Positions 28,288 through 35,780 of a stretch of 64,000 nucleotides of DNA are shown piece after piece. The DNA comes from Phormidium tenue FACHB-1050. GTDB lineage: Bacteria > Cyanobacteriota > Cyanobacteriia > Pseudanabaenales > Pseudanabaenaceae. Each line of letters begins with the position of its first letter. The stretch's first letter is position 1. The stretch spans positions 124,001 to 188,000 of the forward strand of contig NZ_JACJQY010000004.1 in NCBI RefSeq assembly GCF_014696925.1. The letters are read 5' to 3'. The position numbers and the translations under genes are program-made. The notes under the pieces are model-generated. The model was given only the letters and a program-made list of their open reading frames with translations. It made no database searches and was not told where the DNA came from.

Positions 28288-28671
28288 ATGCAAGTTTGGG
28301 TATTGCTGTTTAACGCCAACACCGATAACGAAGGTATCTACACTCTAGAAATTGAGGGCAGTAATATTATTGTCGCCTTTGAGCAAGAGGATGATGCAAT
28401 TCGTTATGCAGGTTTATTGGAAGCACAGGACTTCTTGTCGCCAACAGTAGAAAGCATTGATAGCAAAGATTTAGAAGAATTTTGTGAAGAAGCAGGCTAT
28501 GACTTAAACATCGTACCAACCGATGCCCTATTAGTCCCCCCTGAAAAAAATGTGGATAAAACGGACTGGTCAGCCGATCGCGATCAAAATCTACCCGAAC
28601 CAGAGGACGAAATTGAGGTAGAAGATCCCGTAATTGCGATGATGCGCCGTCGTTTAGAAAATTTACTATAA
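28288..28671 (+). CDS. DUF3110-family protein
   Basis: The 127-residue acidic protein begins MQVWVLLFNANTDNEGIYTL and holds AFEQEDDAIRYAGLLEAQDF and SIDSKDLEEFCEEAGY, the DUF3110 pattern of cyanobacteria and plastids. Function is unknown to me. The C-terminal 40 residues are Asp/Glu-rich and end in a basic MMRRRLENLL helix. A hairpin follows three bases after its stop. Confidence 0.85.
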   Translation: MQVWVLLFNANTDNEGIYTLEIEGSNIIVAFEQEDDAIRYAGLLEAQDFLSPTVESIDSKDLEEFCEEAGYDLNIVPTDALLVPPEKNVDKTDWSADRDQNLPEPEDEIEVEDPVIAMMRRRLENLL

Positions 28672-28673
28672 GA

Positions 28674-28708
28674 CATAAGAATGCGTCCCTAAGGGACGCA
28701 TTCTTATG
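28674..28708. repeat. 17-bp hairpin after the DUF3110 gene
   Basis: CATAAGAATGCGTCCCT (28674-28690) pairs exactly with 28692-28708 around one base; the practical loop is a few bases. No T-run, so terminator function is uncertain. Confidence 0.8.
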
Positions 28709-28739
28709 ACATGACTAGAGTTTGTTTTAGGTATAAATT

Positions 28740-29216
28740 ATGACGGCTGAACTTACTTCTAATCCTTTAACCAACGCAATTACTAAATTTGAGCCTAGTT
28801 CTGAAAACGGAGGCTGGTTTAACTATGCTGTGCGCGTATATCCTCATCACACTGACTATGCGGGTGTAGTGTGGCATGGTACATATCTCACTTGGATGGA
28901 AGAGGCGCGGGTAGAATGCTTGCGAACTGTGGGCATGAGCTTTGAGGAATTAGTCTCAGCAGGTGTGGACTTGCCAGTTGCCGAGATGAATTTGCGCTAT
29001 CACCGTTCGGCGCGGATGGGTGATGATGTACTCGTAATGACTCGACTTGTACCAGATAAAGTCCGCCTGAACTGGGAATATCAAATTCGTACTGAAACAG
29101 ATCTATGTGTAACAGCAGTGGTTACCCTCGTACCTGTAGATTTTGAAAAACGTAAGTTGTTGCGATCGCTACCAAGTTCATTGGAAGGGGCGATCGCCAA
29201 ATTAACGGGAATTTAA
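28740..29216 (+). CDS. Hotdog-fold acyl-CoA thioesterase (4HBT family; possible DHNA-CoA hydrolase)
   Basis: This 158-residue single hotdog domain has the catalytic-type segment HHTDYAGVVWHGTYLTWMEE, with the Asp used by 4-hydroxybenzoyl-CoA thioesterase relatives, then RYHRSARMGDD and LNWEYQIRT. In cyanobacteria this family includes the 1,4-dihydroxy-2-naphthoyl-CoA hydrolase of phylloquinone synthesis, which is my best guess. A general acyl-CoA thioesterase is the alternative. The start at ATG 28740 leaves a 25-residue unstructured N-terminus. Confidence 0.82.
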   Translation: MTAELTSNPLTNAITKFEPSSENGGWFNYAVRVYPHHTDYAGVVWHGTYLTWMEEARVECLRTVGMSFEELVSAGVDLPVAEMNLRYHRSARMGDDVLVMTRLVPDKVRLNWEYQIRTETDLCVTAVVTLVPVDFEKRKLLRSLPSSLEGAIAKLTGI

Positions 29217-29218
29217 GT

Positions 29219-29245
29219 TTTGCATCTTGCGAAGCAAGATGCAAA
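29219..29245. repeat. 12-bp GCGAAGC-centred hairpin
   Basis: TTTGCATCTTGC-GAA-GCAAGATGCAAA, three bases after the thioesterase stop and 30 bases before argJ. Confidence 0.8.
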
Positions 29246-29275
29246 TGCACAGTAACTGAGGAACTCAATCAAATC

Positions 29276-30487
29276 ATGGCAAATTGGCAAGTAATAGCAG
29301 GCGGTGTGACCGCAGCAAAGGGCTATAAAGCCGCAGGAATCACCGCAGGACTGAAACCATCTGGCGCACCTGACCTAACTTTGATCGCATCGGATGTCCC
29401 AGCGATCGCCGCAGGCGTATTTACTAAGTCTTGTGTCAGAGCTGCCTGTGTAGACTTCAACCGCGAAGTATTGGCAAAGGGTTGCCATGTCAGCGCGATC
29501 CTCTGCAATGCGGGTCAAGCCAATGCTAGTACAGGTGCAGAAGGTTGGCAGAATGCAGTGGAATGTGCCGAACTAGTGCAGAAAGCTTTAAATACAGTCG
29601 ATGGGGTTTTAGTTGCTTCCACTGGTGTCATCGGCAAGCAATTGCTAATGGATAAGATGCGCTCAGGTATTGCCAAAATTGCGCCCCTGATTTCGCCCGA
29701 TGGTGGTGAAGATGCCTCGCGATCGATCATGACCACGGACACTGTGCCGAAAAGTATTGCCCTAGAAACCGTAATTGATGGCAAGCCCGTGAGAATTGGT
29801 GGCATCTGTAAAGGTTCGGGAATGATCCATCCCAACATGGCGACGATGCTGGGTTTTGTCACTTGTGATGCTGGTGTGGAGCCAAAGCTATGGCAAAAGA
29901 TGCTATCTAGTTCCATTGATGCCAGCTTCAACCAAGTTACCGTTGATGGTGATACCAGCACCAATGACATGGTATTAGCACTAAGCAATGGTCAGTCGGG
30001 CGTAGTTATCGATGATGAAAATTCTGATGCAGCGCAACAGGTGCAGGCGATGTTGCAAGAAGTTTGTATGAGCTTAGCTAAGGCGATCGCCCGTGATGGT
30101 GAAGGGGCAACCTGCATGATCGAGGTGAATGTCACTGGTGCATCTAGTACCGTCGCCGCTCGGCAAATTGCCAAAACTATCGTCGGTTCATCCCTTGTCA
30201 AATCTGCCGTCTTTGGCAACGATCCTAACTGGGGTAGAATTGCCGCCGCCGCAGGGCGATCGGGTGTAGATTTTGATCAAAATTTGTTGAATATTCAACT
30301 GGGCGATTTTGTGATGATGAAGGACGGCACGCCACAGGAATACGATCGCAATGCCGCCAGCGACTATCTCAAAAATGACACTGTAATCATCAATGTCGGT
30401 GTCGGTGATGGTAGTGGTGAAGGCACGGCATGGGGCTGTGACCTTAGCTACGATTACGTCAAGATTAACGCTGAATACACAACATAA
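29276..30487 (+). CDS. argJ: Bifunctional glutamate N-acetyltransferase/amino-acid acetyltransferase
   Basis: This 403-residue protein matches ArgJ. The self-cleavage site is visible as KGSGMIHPNMATMLGF, where the Thr after MA becomes the N-terminal nucleophile of the beta chain. TDTVPKS, DGDTSTND and FGNDPNWGRI are also typical. It moves acetyl between ornithine and glutamate in the cyclic arginine pathway, and may also use acetyl-CoA. Size is normal for the precursor. It stands alone, with hairpins on both sides. Confidence 0.96.
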   Translation: MANWQVIAGGVTAAKGYKAAGITAGLKPSGAPDLTLIASDVPAIAAGVFTKSCVRAACVDFNREVLAKGCHVSAILCNAGQANASTGAEGWQNAVECAELVQKALNTVDGVLVASTGVIGKQLLMDKMRSGIAKIAPLISPDGGEDASRSIMTTDTVPKSIALETVIDGKPVRIGGICKGSGMIHPNMATMLGFVTCDAGVEPKLWQKMLSSSIDASFNQVTVDGDTSTNDMVLALSNGQSGVVIDDENSDAAQQVQAMLQEVCMSLAKAIARDGEGATCMIEVNVTGASSTVAARQIAKTIVGSSLVKSAVFGNDPNWGRIAAAAGRSGVDFDQNLLNIQLGDFVMMKDGTPQEYDRNAASDYLKNDTVIINVGVGDGSGEGTAWGCDLSYDYVKINAEYTT

Positions 30488-30527
30488 ATCTTAAAAGGTG
30501 GCGGTTCACGCCACCTTTTAAGATTTA
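30485..30527 (+). terminator. 19-bp hairpin at the argJ stop codon
   Basis: Arms 30485-30503 and 30509-30527 pair exactly. The left arm includes the stop codon TAA (30485-30487). The 3' arm ends TTTTAAGATTTA, so termination is possible but there is no classic T-run. Confidence 0.65.
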
Positions 30528-30550
30528 GCTATGACGAAATCATGGCGTGA

Positions 30551-30709
30551 GACAAGACTAACCTCGATATTTTCTGGCTCAAGGACAAAAGCCTCGCCGA
30601 TCTTGATAATCTCCCCGACCCCGATATTCTTGCCAATGAAATCATCGAAAATATCGAAGCAGGGTTAGCTAGTTTTCGTGAAATTATGGAGATTATTAAT
30701 CTAACCTAA
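30551..30709 (+). pseudogene. Remnant of type I restriction methylase gene hsdM (C-terminal end)
   Basis: An uninterrupted 52-codon frame ending in TAA encodes DKTNLDIFWLKDKSLADLDN, then LPDPDILANEIIENIEAGL and ASFREIMEIINLT. This is the typical C-terminal tail of type I restriction-modification DNA methylase subunits. It is preceded by TGA in the same frame, and no upstream methylase sequence, start or partner gene is present. It is a gene fossil in the 403-bp spacer between argJ and the exporter genes. Confidence 0.8.
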
Positions 30710-30718
30710 GCTACTACT

Positions 30719-30763
30719 CAAGGATTAGCGGTGAGGCGCGAAGCGCCTCACCGCTAATCCTTG
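30719..30763. repeat. 21-bp GCGAAGC-centred hairpin
   Basis: Arms 30719-30739 and 30743-30763 pair exactly around GAA. It starts 9 bases after the stop of the hsdM remnant. The rest of the spacer up to 30890 shows nothing I can name. Confidence 0.88.
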
Positions 30764-30890
30764 GCTTTTAATGTCTATTTTTAATCTAGCCTGAGCGTAG
30801 GATGTCATAGATATGGACAAACTGCTATAGCTTGATACACTATTGGCTAGTTTTTAATTCTAAGCCGAAGTATATAGAGGCAAAGAGCAT

Positions 30891-32165
30891 ATGCAGGTGG
30901 ATGAACAGGCGGATAAACAGGTAGAAACATCTACGGAAGTCAGTAATATATCTGGAGATACACAAAGTACTTCAGCCAAAAATCAAACTATTAATATGAA
31001 GAAGGCGCTAGCACCTAAAAGTTCCAATAAATTATTAATCCCTGCGATCGCTTTGGCAATAGCCGCACTGGGTGTAAGTATTTGGTTTGTGATCGGACGT
31101 TTTAGTAGTAACCCATCATCAGCCACATCTCCCGCAACTAATACCACTGGTAACAGTAGCAAAGAACAACCCAGAGCAATCAGTGCCTTAGGTCGCGTAG
31201 AGCCACAGGGAGAAGTTGTCAAAGTTGCCTCACCTTCAGCGCTAGGGACATCTCGCATTGTCAAATTAATGGTCAAAGAAGGCGATATGGTCAAGCAGGG
31301 ACAAGTGATCGCCATTCTTGATAGTTACGATCGCTCAGTCGCCACTTTACTTCAAGCTCAAAGTCAAGCCCAAGAAAGCGATCGTAATCTTGCCAGAGTT
31401 CGCGCAGGGGCTAAGGGTGGCGATATTGAAGCCCAAGCAGGTAATGTTGAAGCGGCTAAAGCAAATGTTAATGCTATTAGTGTAAATGCGGCTCGACTTA
31501 AAGCAGAACTAGATATTGCTGAGCGAGACTACAATCGCTTTCAGCAGCTACAAAAAGATGGTGCAATTTCAGAGTCAATGTTGGATACTTATCGACTGAA
31601 AGCAGTCACTCTCGCAGGACAACTTGAACAAACTAAGCAACAGATTCAACAAGCAGAGTTTAGTCTAAAACAATCTCAAGGATTACTCAGTAGTGTTAGA
31701 GAAGTCCGTCCCACTGATATCCAGTTTGCCGAAGCTCAATTACAAACGGCGATGGTCAATGTCAAAAAAGCTGAAGTAGATCTTGATCTAGCCCAAGTTC
31801 GTGCTCCAATTGATGGACAAGTTCTCAAAATCAATACGAAAACTGGTGAATTTGTCAGTCAGACAAATGGAGTAGTTGACCTTGGCAATACCAGTCAGAT
31901 GTATGTAGTAGCAGAAATCTATGAAACTGATATCGGCAAAATCAAGATTGGACAGAAAGCAAGCATCCAAAGCGAAGCCTTTGAAGGTGAAATTACTGGC
32001 AAAGTTGATCGCATCGGGTTGCGGATTGCCAAAAATGATGTACTGGGAACCGATCCTGCTGCAAAAACCGATGTCAGGATTATTGAAGTCAAGATCAAGT
32101 TAGATGACAGCTCCAAGGTTTCAGGGCTTACCAATTTGCAAGTCAGAGTCAAGGTAGAGGTTTAA
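30891..32165 (+). CDS. devB: DevB-type membrane fusion protein (HlyD family)
   Basis: This 424-residue protein has a charged N-terminus, one membrane helix (about residues 45-67: LLIPAIALAIAALGVSIWFV) and then the lipoyl/barrel-sandwich halves (GRVEPQGEVVKV, KEGDMVKQGQVIAIL and VRAPIDGQVLKINTKTGE) separated by a long coiled coil. This is the periplasmic adaptor of an ABC exporter of the DevBCA type, which in filamentous cyanobacteria exports heterocyst glycolipids. Here the substrate is unknown. The permease gene follows after 57 bases. Confidence 0.88.
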   Translation: MQVDEQADKQVETSTEVSNISGDTQSTSAKNQTINMKKALAPKSSNKLLIPAIALAIAALGVSIWFVIGRFSSNPSSATSPATNTTGNSSKEQPRAISALGRVEPQGEVVKVASPSALGTSRIVKLMVKEGDMVKQGQVIAILDSYDRSVATLLQAQSQAQESDRNLARVRAGAKGGDIEAQAGNVEAAKANVNAISVNAARLKAELDIAERDYNRFQQLQKDGAISESMLDTYRLKAVTLAGQLEQTKQQIQQAEFSLKQSQGLLSSVREVRPTDIQFAEAQLQTAMVNVKKAEVDLDLAQVRAPIDGQVLKINTKTGEFVSQTNGVVDLGNTSQMYVVAEIYETDIGKIKIGQKASIQSEAFEGEITGKVDRIGLRIAKNDVLGTDPAAKTDVRIIEVKIKLDDSSKVSGLTNLQVRVKVEV

Positions 32166-32222
32166 TGGGAGTGCAAAGCACTCTTAATTAAATCTAATTT
32201 TTTTAACGCTAGATGAAATTTT

Positions 32223-33608
32223 ATGATTTTTGCTGTACCTCTTGCTTGGCTACAACTTACCTACGAAAAAAGCCGACTGCTGGTAGCGATCGCAGGGATT
32301 ACCTTCGCGGTAGTTTTAATGTTTTTACAATTAGGATTCCGCGATGCTCTATTTACTAGTGCGATTCGCTTGCAAAGTAATTTGGTAGGTGACTTAGTAA
32401 TTATTAGTCCTCAATCCACTAACCTCGTGGGAATGCGGAACTTCTCACAACGTCGCCTTTATCAAGCTTTGGGAATGAAGGAAGTTGCTTCAGTTAACCC
32501 AGTATATATCGGACTTGGTGCTTGGAAAATCCAAGAAGACCCTGCGGGACAGACTCGTAATATCTTAGTATTGGGCGCAAATCCTGAGGCAAAGGTCTTT
32601 AAAATGGCGGGCGCAGAAGCAAATATTGATCATATCAAAACTCAAGATGTAGTTCTCTTTGATCGGGCTTCCCGTGCTGAGTTTGGTCCAATTGTGGGAG
32701 AATGTGGCACTTTAGCGCTCAAGGCGAAGTTCACCGATGATGCTTTTGCTTGTAACAATCTCGTCACTCGCGAAGTTGCCAATCGCAAACTGACAATTGG
32801 AGGTTTATTTGAGCTAGGTGCATCCTTTGCTGCTGATGGTGCAGTGATTACTAGCGATACTAATTTTCTTCGCATTTTTGATAGTCGTCGTTCAGGATTA
32901 ATTAATGTCGGCTTGATTAATCTAAAACCTGATGCATCACCTTACGAAGCAATGCGAAACTTCATTTTGAGTCAACCCAGTGATCATGTGATTTTGCCTC
33001 GCGAAAAATTACAACCCGACGGTAAAAGAGTTCAGATTTTGTATAAAGAAAGTATTGATGCAAATGGAAAAATGATTCGCGAAGAGAATAAAGATAAGGT
33101 GTTTGTCTATAAGACCGATCTCACGGTGGAAGATCTGAAAAAAACTCACGATGCGGCGGTCGATGATACGCGGATCTTGACTATGGAAGGCTACATTGAC
33201 TTTGAGAAAGGATATTGGCAAAAAAGTACGGCGATCGGCTTTATCTTTAGTCTTGGAACTGTGATGGGATTCATTGTCGGAATTGTGATCGTTTATCAGA
33301 TTCTCTATACAGATGTTTCTGATCACCTTGCAGAATATGCGACGCTTAAGGCGATGGGCTATGGAAATTTATACCTAGCTCAAGTTGTCATTCAAGAAGC
33401 GTTTGTTCTATCGATTTTGGGTTTTATTCCTGGGTTAGGAATTTCCTTTGGGCTGTACAATCTCACCAAAAATGCCACGTTATTGCCTCTGTATATCTGG
33501 GATAAGGCAATTCCTGTGATGATCTTAACGATGGTGATGTGTGTGATTTCTGGTGCGATATCATTACGCAAAGTCCAATCTGCCGATCCTGCGGAAATTT
33601 TTGGATAG
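32223..33608 (+). CDS. devC: DevC-type ABC exporter permease with an extra insert
   Basis: The product is 461 residues, longer than the 385-390 I expect for DevC. The N-terminal helix (PLAWLQLTYEKSRLLVAIAG), the GFRDALF segment, and the C-terminal FtsX-type part (YIDFEKGYWQKSTAIGFIF, YTDVSDHLAEYATLKAMGY, SADPAEIF) are typical. The extra length lies in the periplasmic loop at about residues 255-320 (QPDGKRVQILYKESIDANGK region). No DevA ATPase gene follows; the next gene is a nuclease. The ATPase must be encoded elsewhere if the pair works. Confidence 0.88.
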   Translation: MIFAVPLAWLQLTYEKSRLLVAIAGITFAVVLMFLQLGFRDALFTSAIRLQSNLVGDLVIISPQSTNLVGMRNFSQRRLYQALGMKEVASVNPVYIGLGAWKIQEDPAGQTRNILVLGANPEAKVFKMAGAEANIDHIKTQDVVLFDRASRAEFGPIVGECGTLALKAKFTDDAFACNNLVTREVANRKLTIGGLFELGASFAADGAVITSDTNFLRIFDSRRSGLINVGLINLKPDASPYEAMRNFILSQPSDHVILPREKLQPDGKRVQILYKESIDANGKMIREENKDKVFVYKTDLTVEDLKKTHDAAVDDTRILTMEGYIDFEKGYWQKSTAIGFIFSLGTVMGFIVGIVIVYQILYTDVSDHLAEYATLKAMGYGNLYLAQVVIQEAFVLSILGFIPGLGISFGLYNLTKNATLLPLYIWDKAIPVMILTMVMCVISGAISLRKVQSADPAEIFG

Positions 33609-33649
33609 AGCGATCGCTGTTCTCAAAAACTTTACGCTCCCATCCAAAG

Positions 33650-33700
33650 CAAAAGATTTTTTGAAAGTGTTGCTTTGCAACACTTTCAAAAAATCTTTTG
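33650..33700. repeat. AAAGTGTTGC-core hairpin, 24-bp stem
   Basis: Arms 33650-33673 and 33677-33700 pair exactly around TTT. The core AAAGTGTTGC is shared with hairpins at 35699 and 45267. Confidence 0.88.
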
Positions 33701-33749
33701 TGGTTTGTTCGTTCATGCTAGATTGATACAGCGAAGTTTTTTAGGCAGT

Positions 33750-35657
33750 ATGTCCCATCCTATTTATCTGACAAAATCCGATCTCAAGACTGCCCGCAGT
33801 TGCACAACCAAACTTTATTACAAGAAGTTGGGCTATCCCACGGTCGATCGCGTTGATGCCTATACCAGAATATTAGCCGATGGGAATTTCATCATTAGTA
33901 AGATTGCTCACCTTCTCTATCCTGAAGGCATCTACATTTCGGCAAATCTTAACTCCGATGAAAGCATTGCAAGTGCTGCTCAAGAAACGATCGCTTATTT
34001 ACAACAGGAGAATGTGACTCTCTTTGAGCCAGTTTTTTATGCATCCCATAAGCTAGCCCGAGCTGATATTCTCGTCAAGCAAGGCGATCGCATTGAGATT
34101 ATCGAAATTAGATCTAAAGGATTTGATAGTAATGCTCACGAAAACTTAGTCAAATACCGCAATCTTTCTCTCTTTCGCAATAAACGTACTGGAAATGTTG
34201 GCGGTGAATGGAGATATATCATCGAAGATGTGGCTTACCAAGTTGGGATTTTGCAAGAAATGCTAGCCGAGCATTTACCTGATTGCACGGCAGAGATTGC
34301 GCCTTATTTACTGGTTCCCGATCGCGCCAAAACTACAGCCATAGATCATCTTGCTTCCTATTTCCAAATTCAGCGTCTATCGACCCCTCGTAATTCCTTT
34401 TCCAAAATGAATGGAATTAAGGTTGATTTTATCGGGGATATTCAGGAACTAGAAAAAGATCAATTTCTCACTAAAGTTAGTATCGAAACAGAAGTTGCAG
34501 AATTAATCGAGCCGACAATTGCTTCTGCTCAGAAATATTTAGACTATTTGCTAGAGCGATCTTCTGAAATATTTGCGCCGATTAGCAAAAGCTGTAAAAG
34601 TTGTGAGTACCGTGCTAGCGATCGCGATCCCCGTGATGGTTTTAAGGAATGTTGGGGTGACTTAGCGGATGTCGAGAACCATGTCCTCGAACTCTATCAA
34701 ATGGGGCGCATTGGTGGTCATGAGACTCCTCTAGTCAATGAAATGATTCAGCAAAAGCAAGTCAGTATGTTTGATGTTCCCTTAGAAGAACTCACTGACG
34801 AGACCTATAGCTATCGTCAACTTATTCAGATTGAATACACGCAAAAAAACAAAGAATGGATTTCTGAGCATCTCCCCCAAATTGTGCAGCAGATAGAATA
34901 TCCCATTCATTTTATTGATTTTGAGACTTCGCGCATGGCAATCCCCTATCGTGCAGGGATGCGCCCCTATGAGCAGGTTGCCTTTCAGTGGAGCTGTCAC
35001 ACAATTTCTGAGCCAGATGCAGATCCTATCCAAACAGAATGGCTAGATCTGGAAAATACCTTCCCGAATTTTCAATTTGCCGAATCGCTGATGGAATGCC
35101 TAGGCGATCGCGGCACAATCTTGACATGGGCAACCCATGAAAACAGTGTATTGCGCGATATCTACTATCAAATGCAAGCCTATGACTATCAAAATCCGCA
35201 ATTACAAACATGGCTAGCGAATACCGCTAAGTTGGGAAGCAAGGGCAAATCGCACCTAGTTGATATGAATGCGCTTACACTTAATCATTATTTTCATCCC
35301 TTAATGAAAGGACGTACTTCCCTTAAATGTGTTTTACCTGCGGTTTGGAAAACCAATCCCTACTTACATAAAATTCCCTGTTTTCAGGAATACTATCGAG
35401 AAGTTGATGGTGAAATCCTGAGTCCCTATGATGTGTTGCCGCAATTGCAAATAGGCGATCGCGTTCAAGTGGTGAATGAGGGTGCTGGCGCAATGCTAGC
35501 CTATCAAGACCTGATGTATGGCGAAAATCGCGATCGGGGAATGGACAATCAAGCCATGCGATCGCAGTGGAAAGAGTTGCTCTATCAATACTGCCGCCTT
35601 GATACGATGGCAATGGTCATTATTTGGAAACATTGGCAAAATTTGTGTTCAAACTAA
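33750..35657 (+). CDS. Cas4-like / DUF2779 fusion nuclease
   Basis: The 635-residue product has two nuclease-like parts. The N-terminal part resembles Cas4/AddB-type iron-sulphur PD-(D/E)xK enzymes: a first Cys near residue 17 (SCTTKLYY), an RADILV Asp, and CxxC plus a last Cys near residues 281-300. The catalytic strand reads IEIRSKG where family members usually have ExK, so Lys appears replaced by Arg. The C-terminal DUF2779 part looks like a DEDD exonuclease: FIDFET, TWATHENSVLRDI, LVDMNAL and YCRLDTMAM. ATG at 33750 is chosen because the open extension runs from the hairpin. DNA repair or defence are both possible. Confidence 0.72.
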   Translation: MSHPIYLTKSDLKTARSCTTKLYYKKLGYPTVDRVDAYTRILADGNFIISKIAHLLYPEGIYISANLNSDESIASAAQETIAYLQQENVTLFEPVFYASHKLARADILVKQGDRIEIIEIRSKGFDSNAHENLVKYRNLSLFRNKRTGNVGGEWRYIIEDVAYQVGILQEMLAEHLPDCTAEIAPYLLVPDRAKTTAIDHLASYFQIQRLSTPRNSFSKMNGIKVDFIGDIQELEKDQFLTKVSIETEVAELIEPTIASAQKYLDYLLERSSEIFAPISKSCKSCEYRASDRDPRDGFKECWGDLADVENHVLELYQMGRIGGHETPLVNEMIQQKQVSMFDVPLEELTDETYSYRQLIQIEYTQKNKEWISEHLPQIVQQIEYPIHFIDFETSRMAIPYRAGMRPYEQVAFQWSCHTISEPDADPIQTEWLDLENTFPNFQFAESLMECLGDRGTILTWATHENSVLRDIYYQMQAYDYQNPQLQTWLANTAKLGSKGKSHLVDMNALTLNHYFHPLMKGRTSLKCVLPAVWKTNPYLHKIPCFQEYYREVDGEILSPYDVLPQLQIGDRVQVVNEGAGAMLAYQDLMYGENRDRGMDNQAMRSQWKELLYQYCRLDTMAMVIIWKHWQNLCSN

Positions 35658-35694
35658 TAGGATTGCGCCCCGCAGGGGCGCAATCCTATTAGTT
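35652..35694. repeat. GCGCCCC-core hairpin at a stop codon
   Basis: 20-bp arms (35652-35671, 35675-35694) pair exactly around GCA. The stop codon of the DUF2779 gene (35655-35657) is inside the left arm. Related cores occur at 47729 and 50661. Confidence 0.88.
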
Positions 35695-35698
35695 ATTG

Positions 35699-35757
35699 CC
35701 AAACAAAAAAATATTAAAAGTGTTGCGAAGCAACACTTTTAATATTTTTTTGTTTGG
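35699..35757. repeat. AAAGTGTTGC-core hairpin, 28-bp stem
   Basis: Arms 35699-35726 and 35730-35757 pair exactly around GAA, with GCGAAGC at the centre. The 3' arm contains TTTTTTT before GTTTGG, so it could also end transcription from the left. Confidence 0.88.
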
Positions 35758-35780
35758 GTTTGAGCGCAAAGCGCTGTAAT

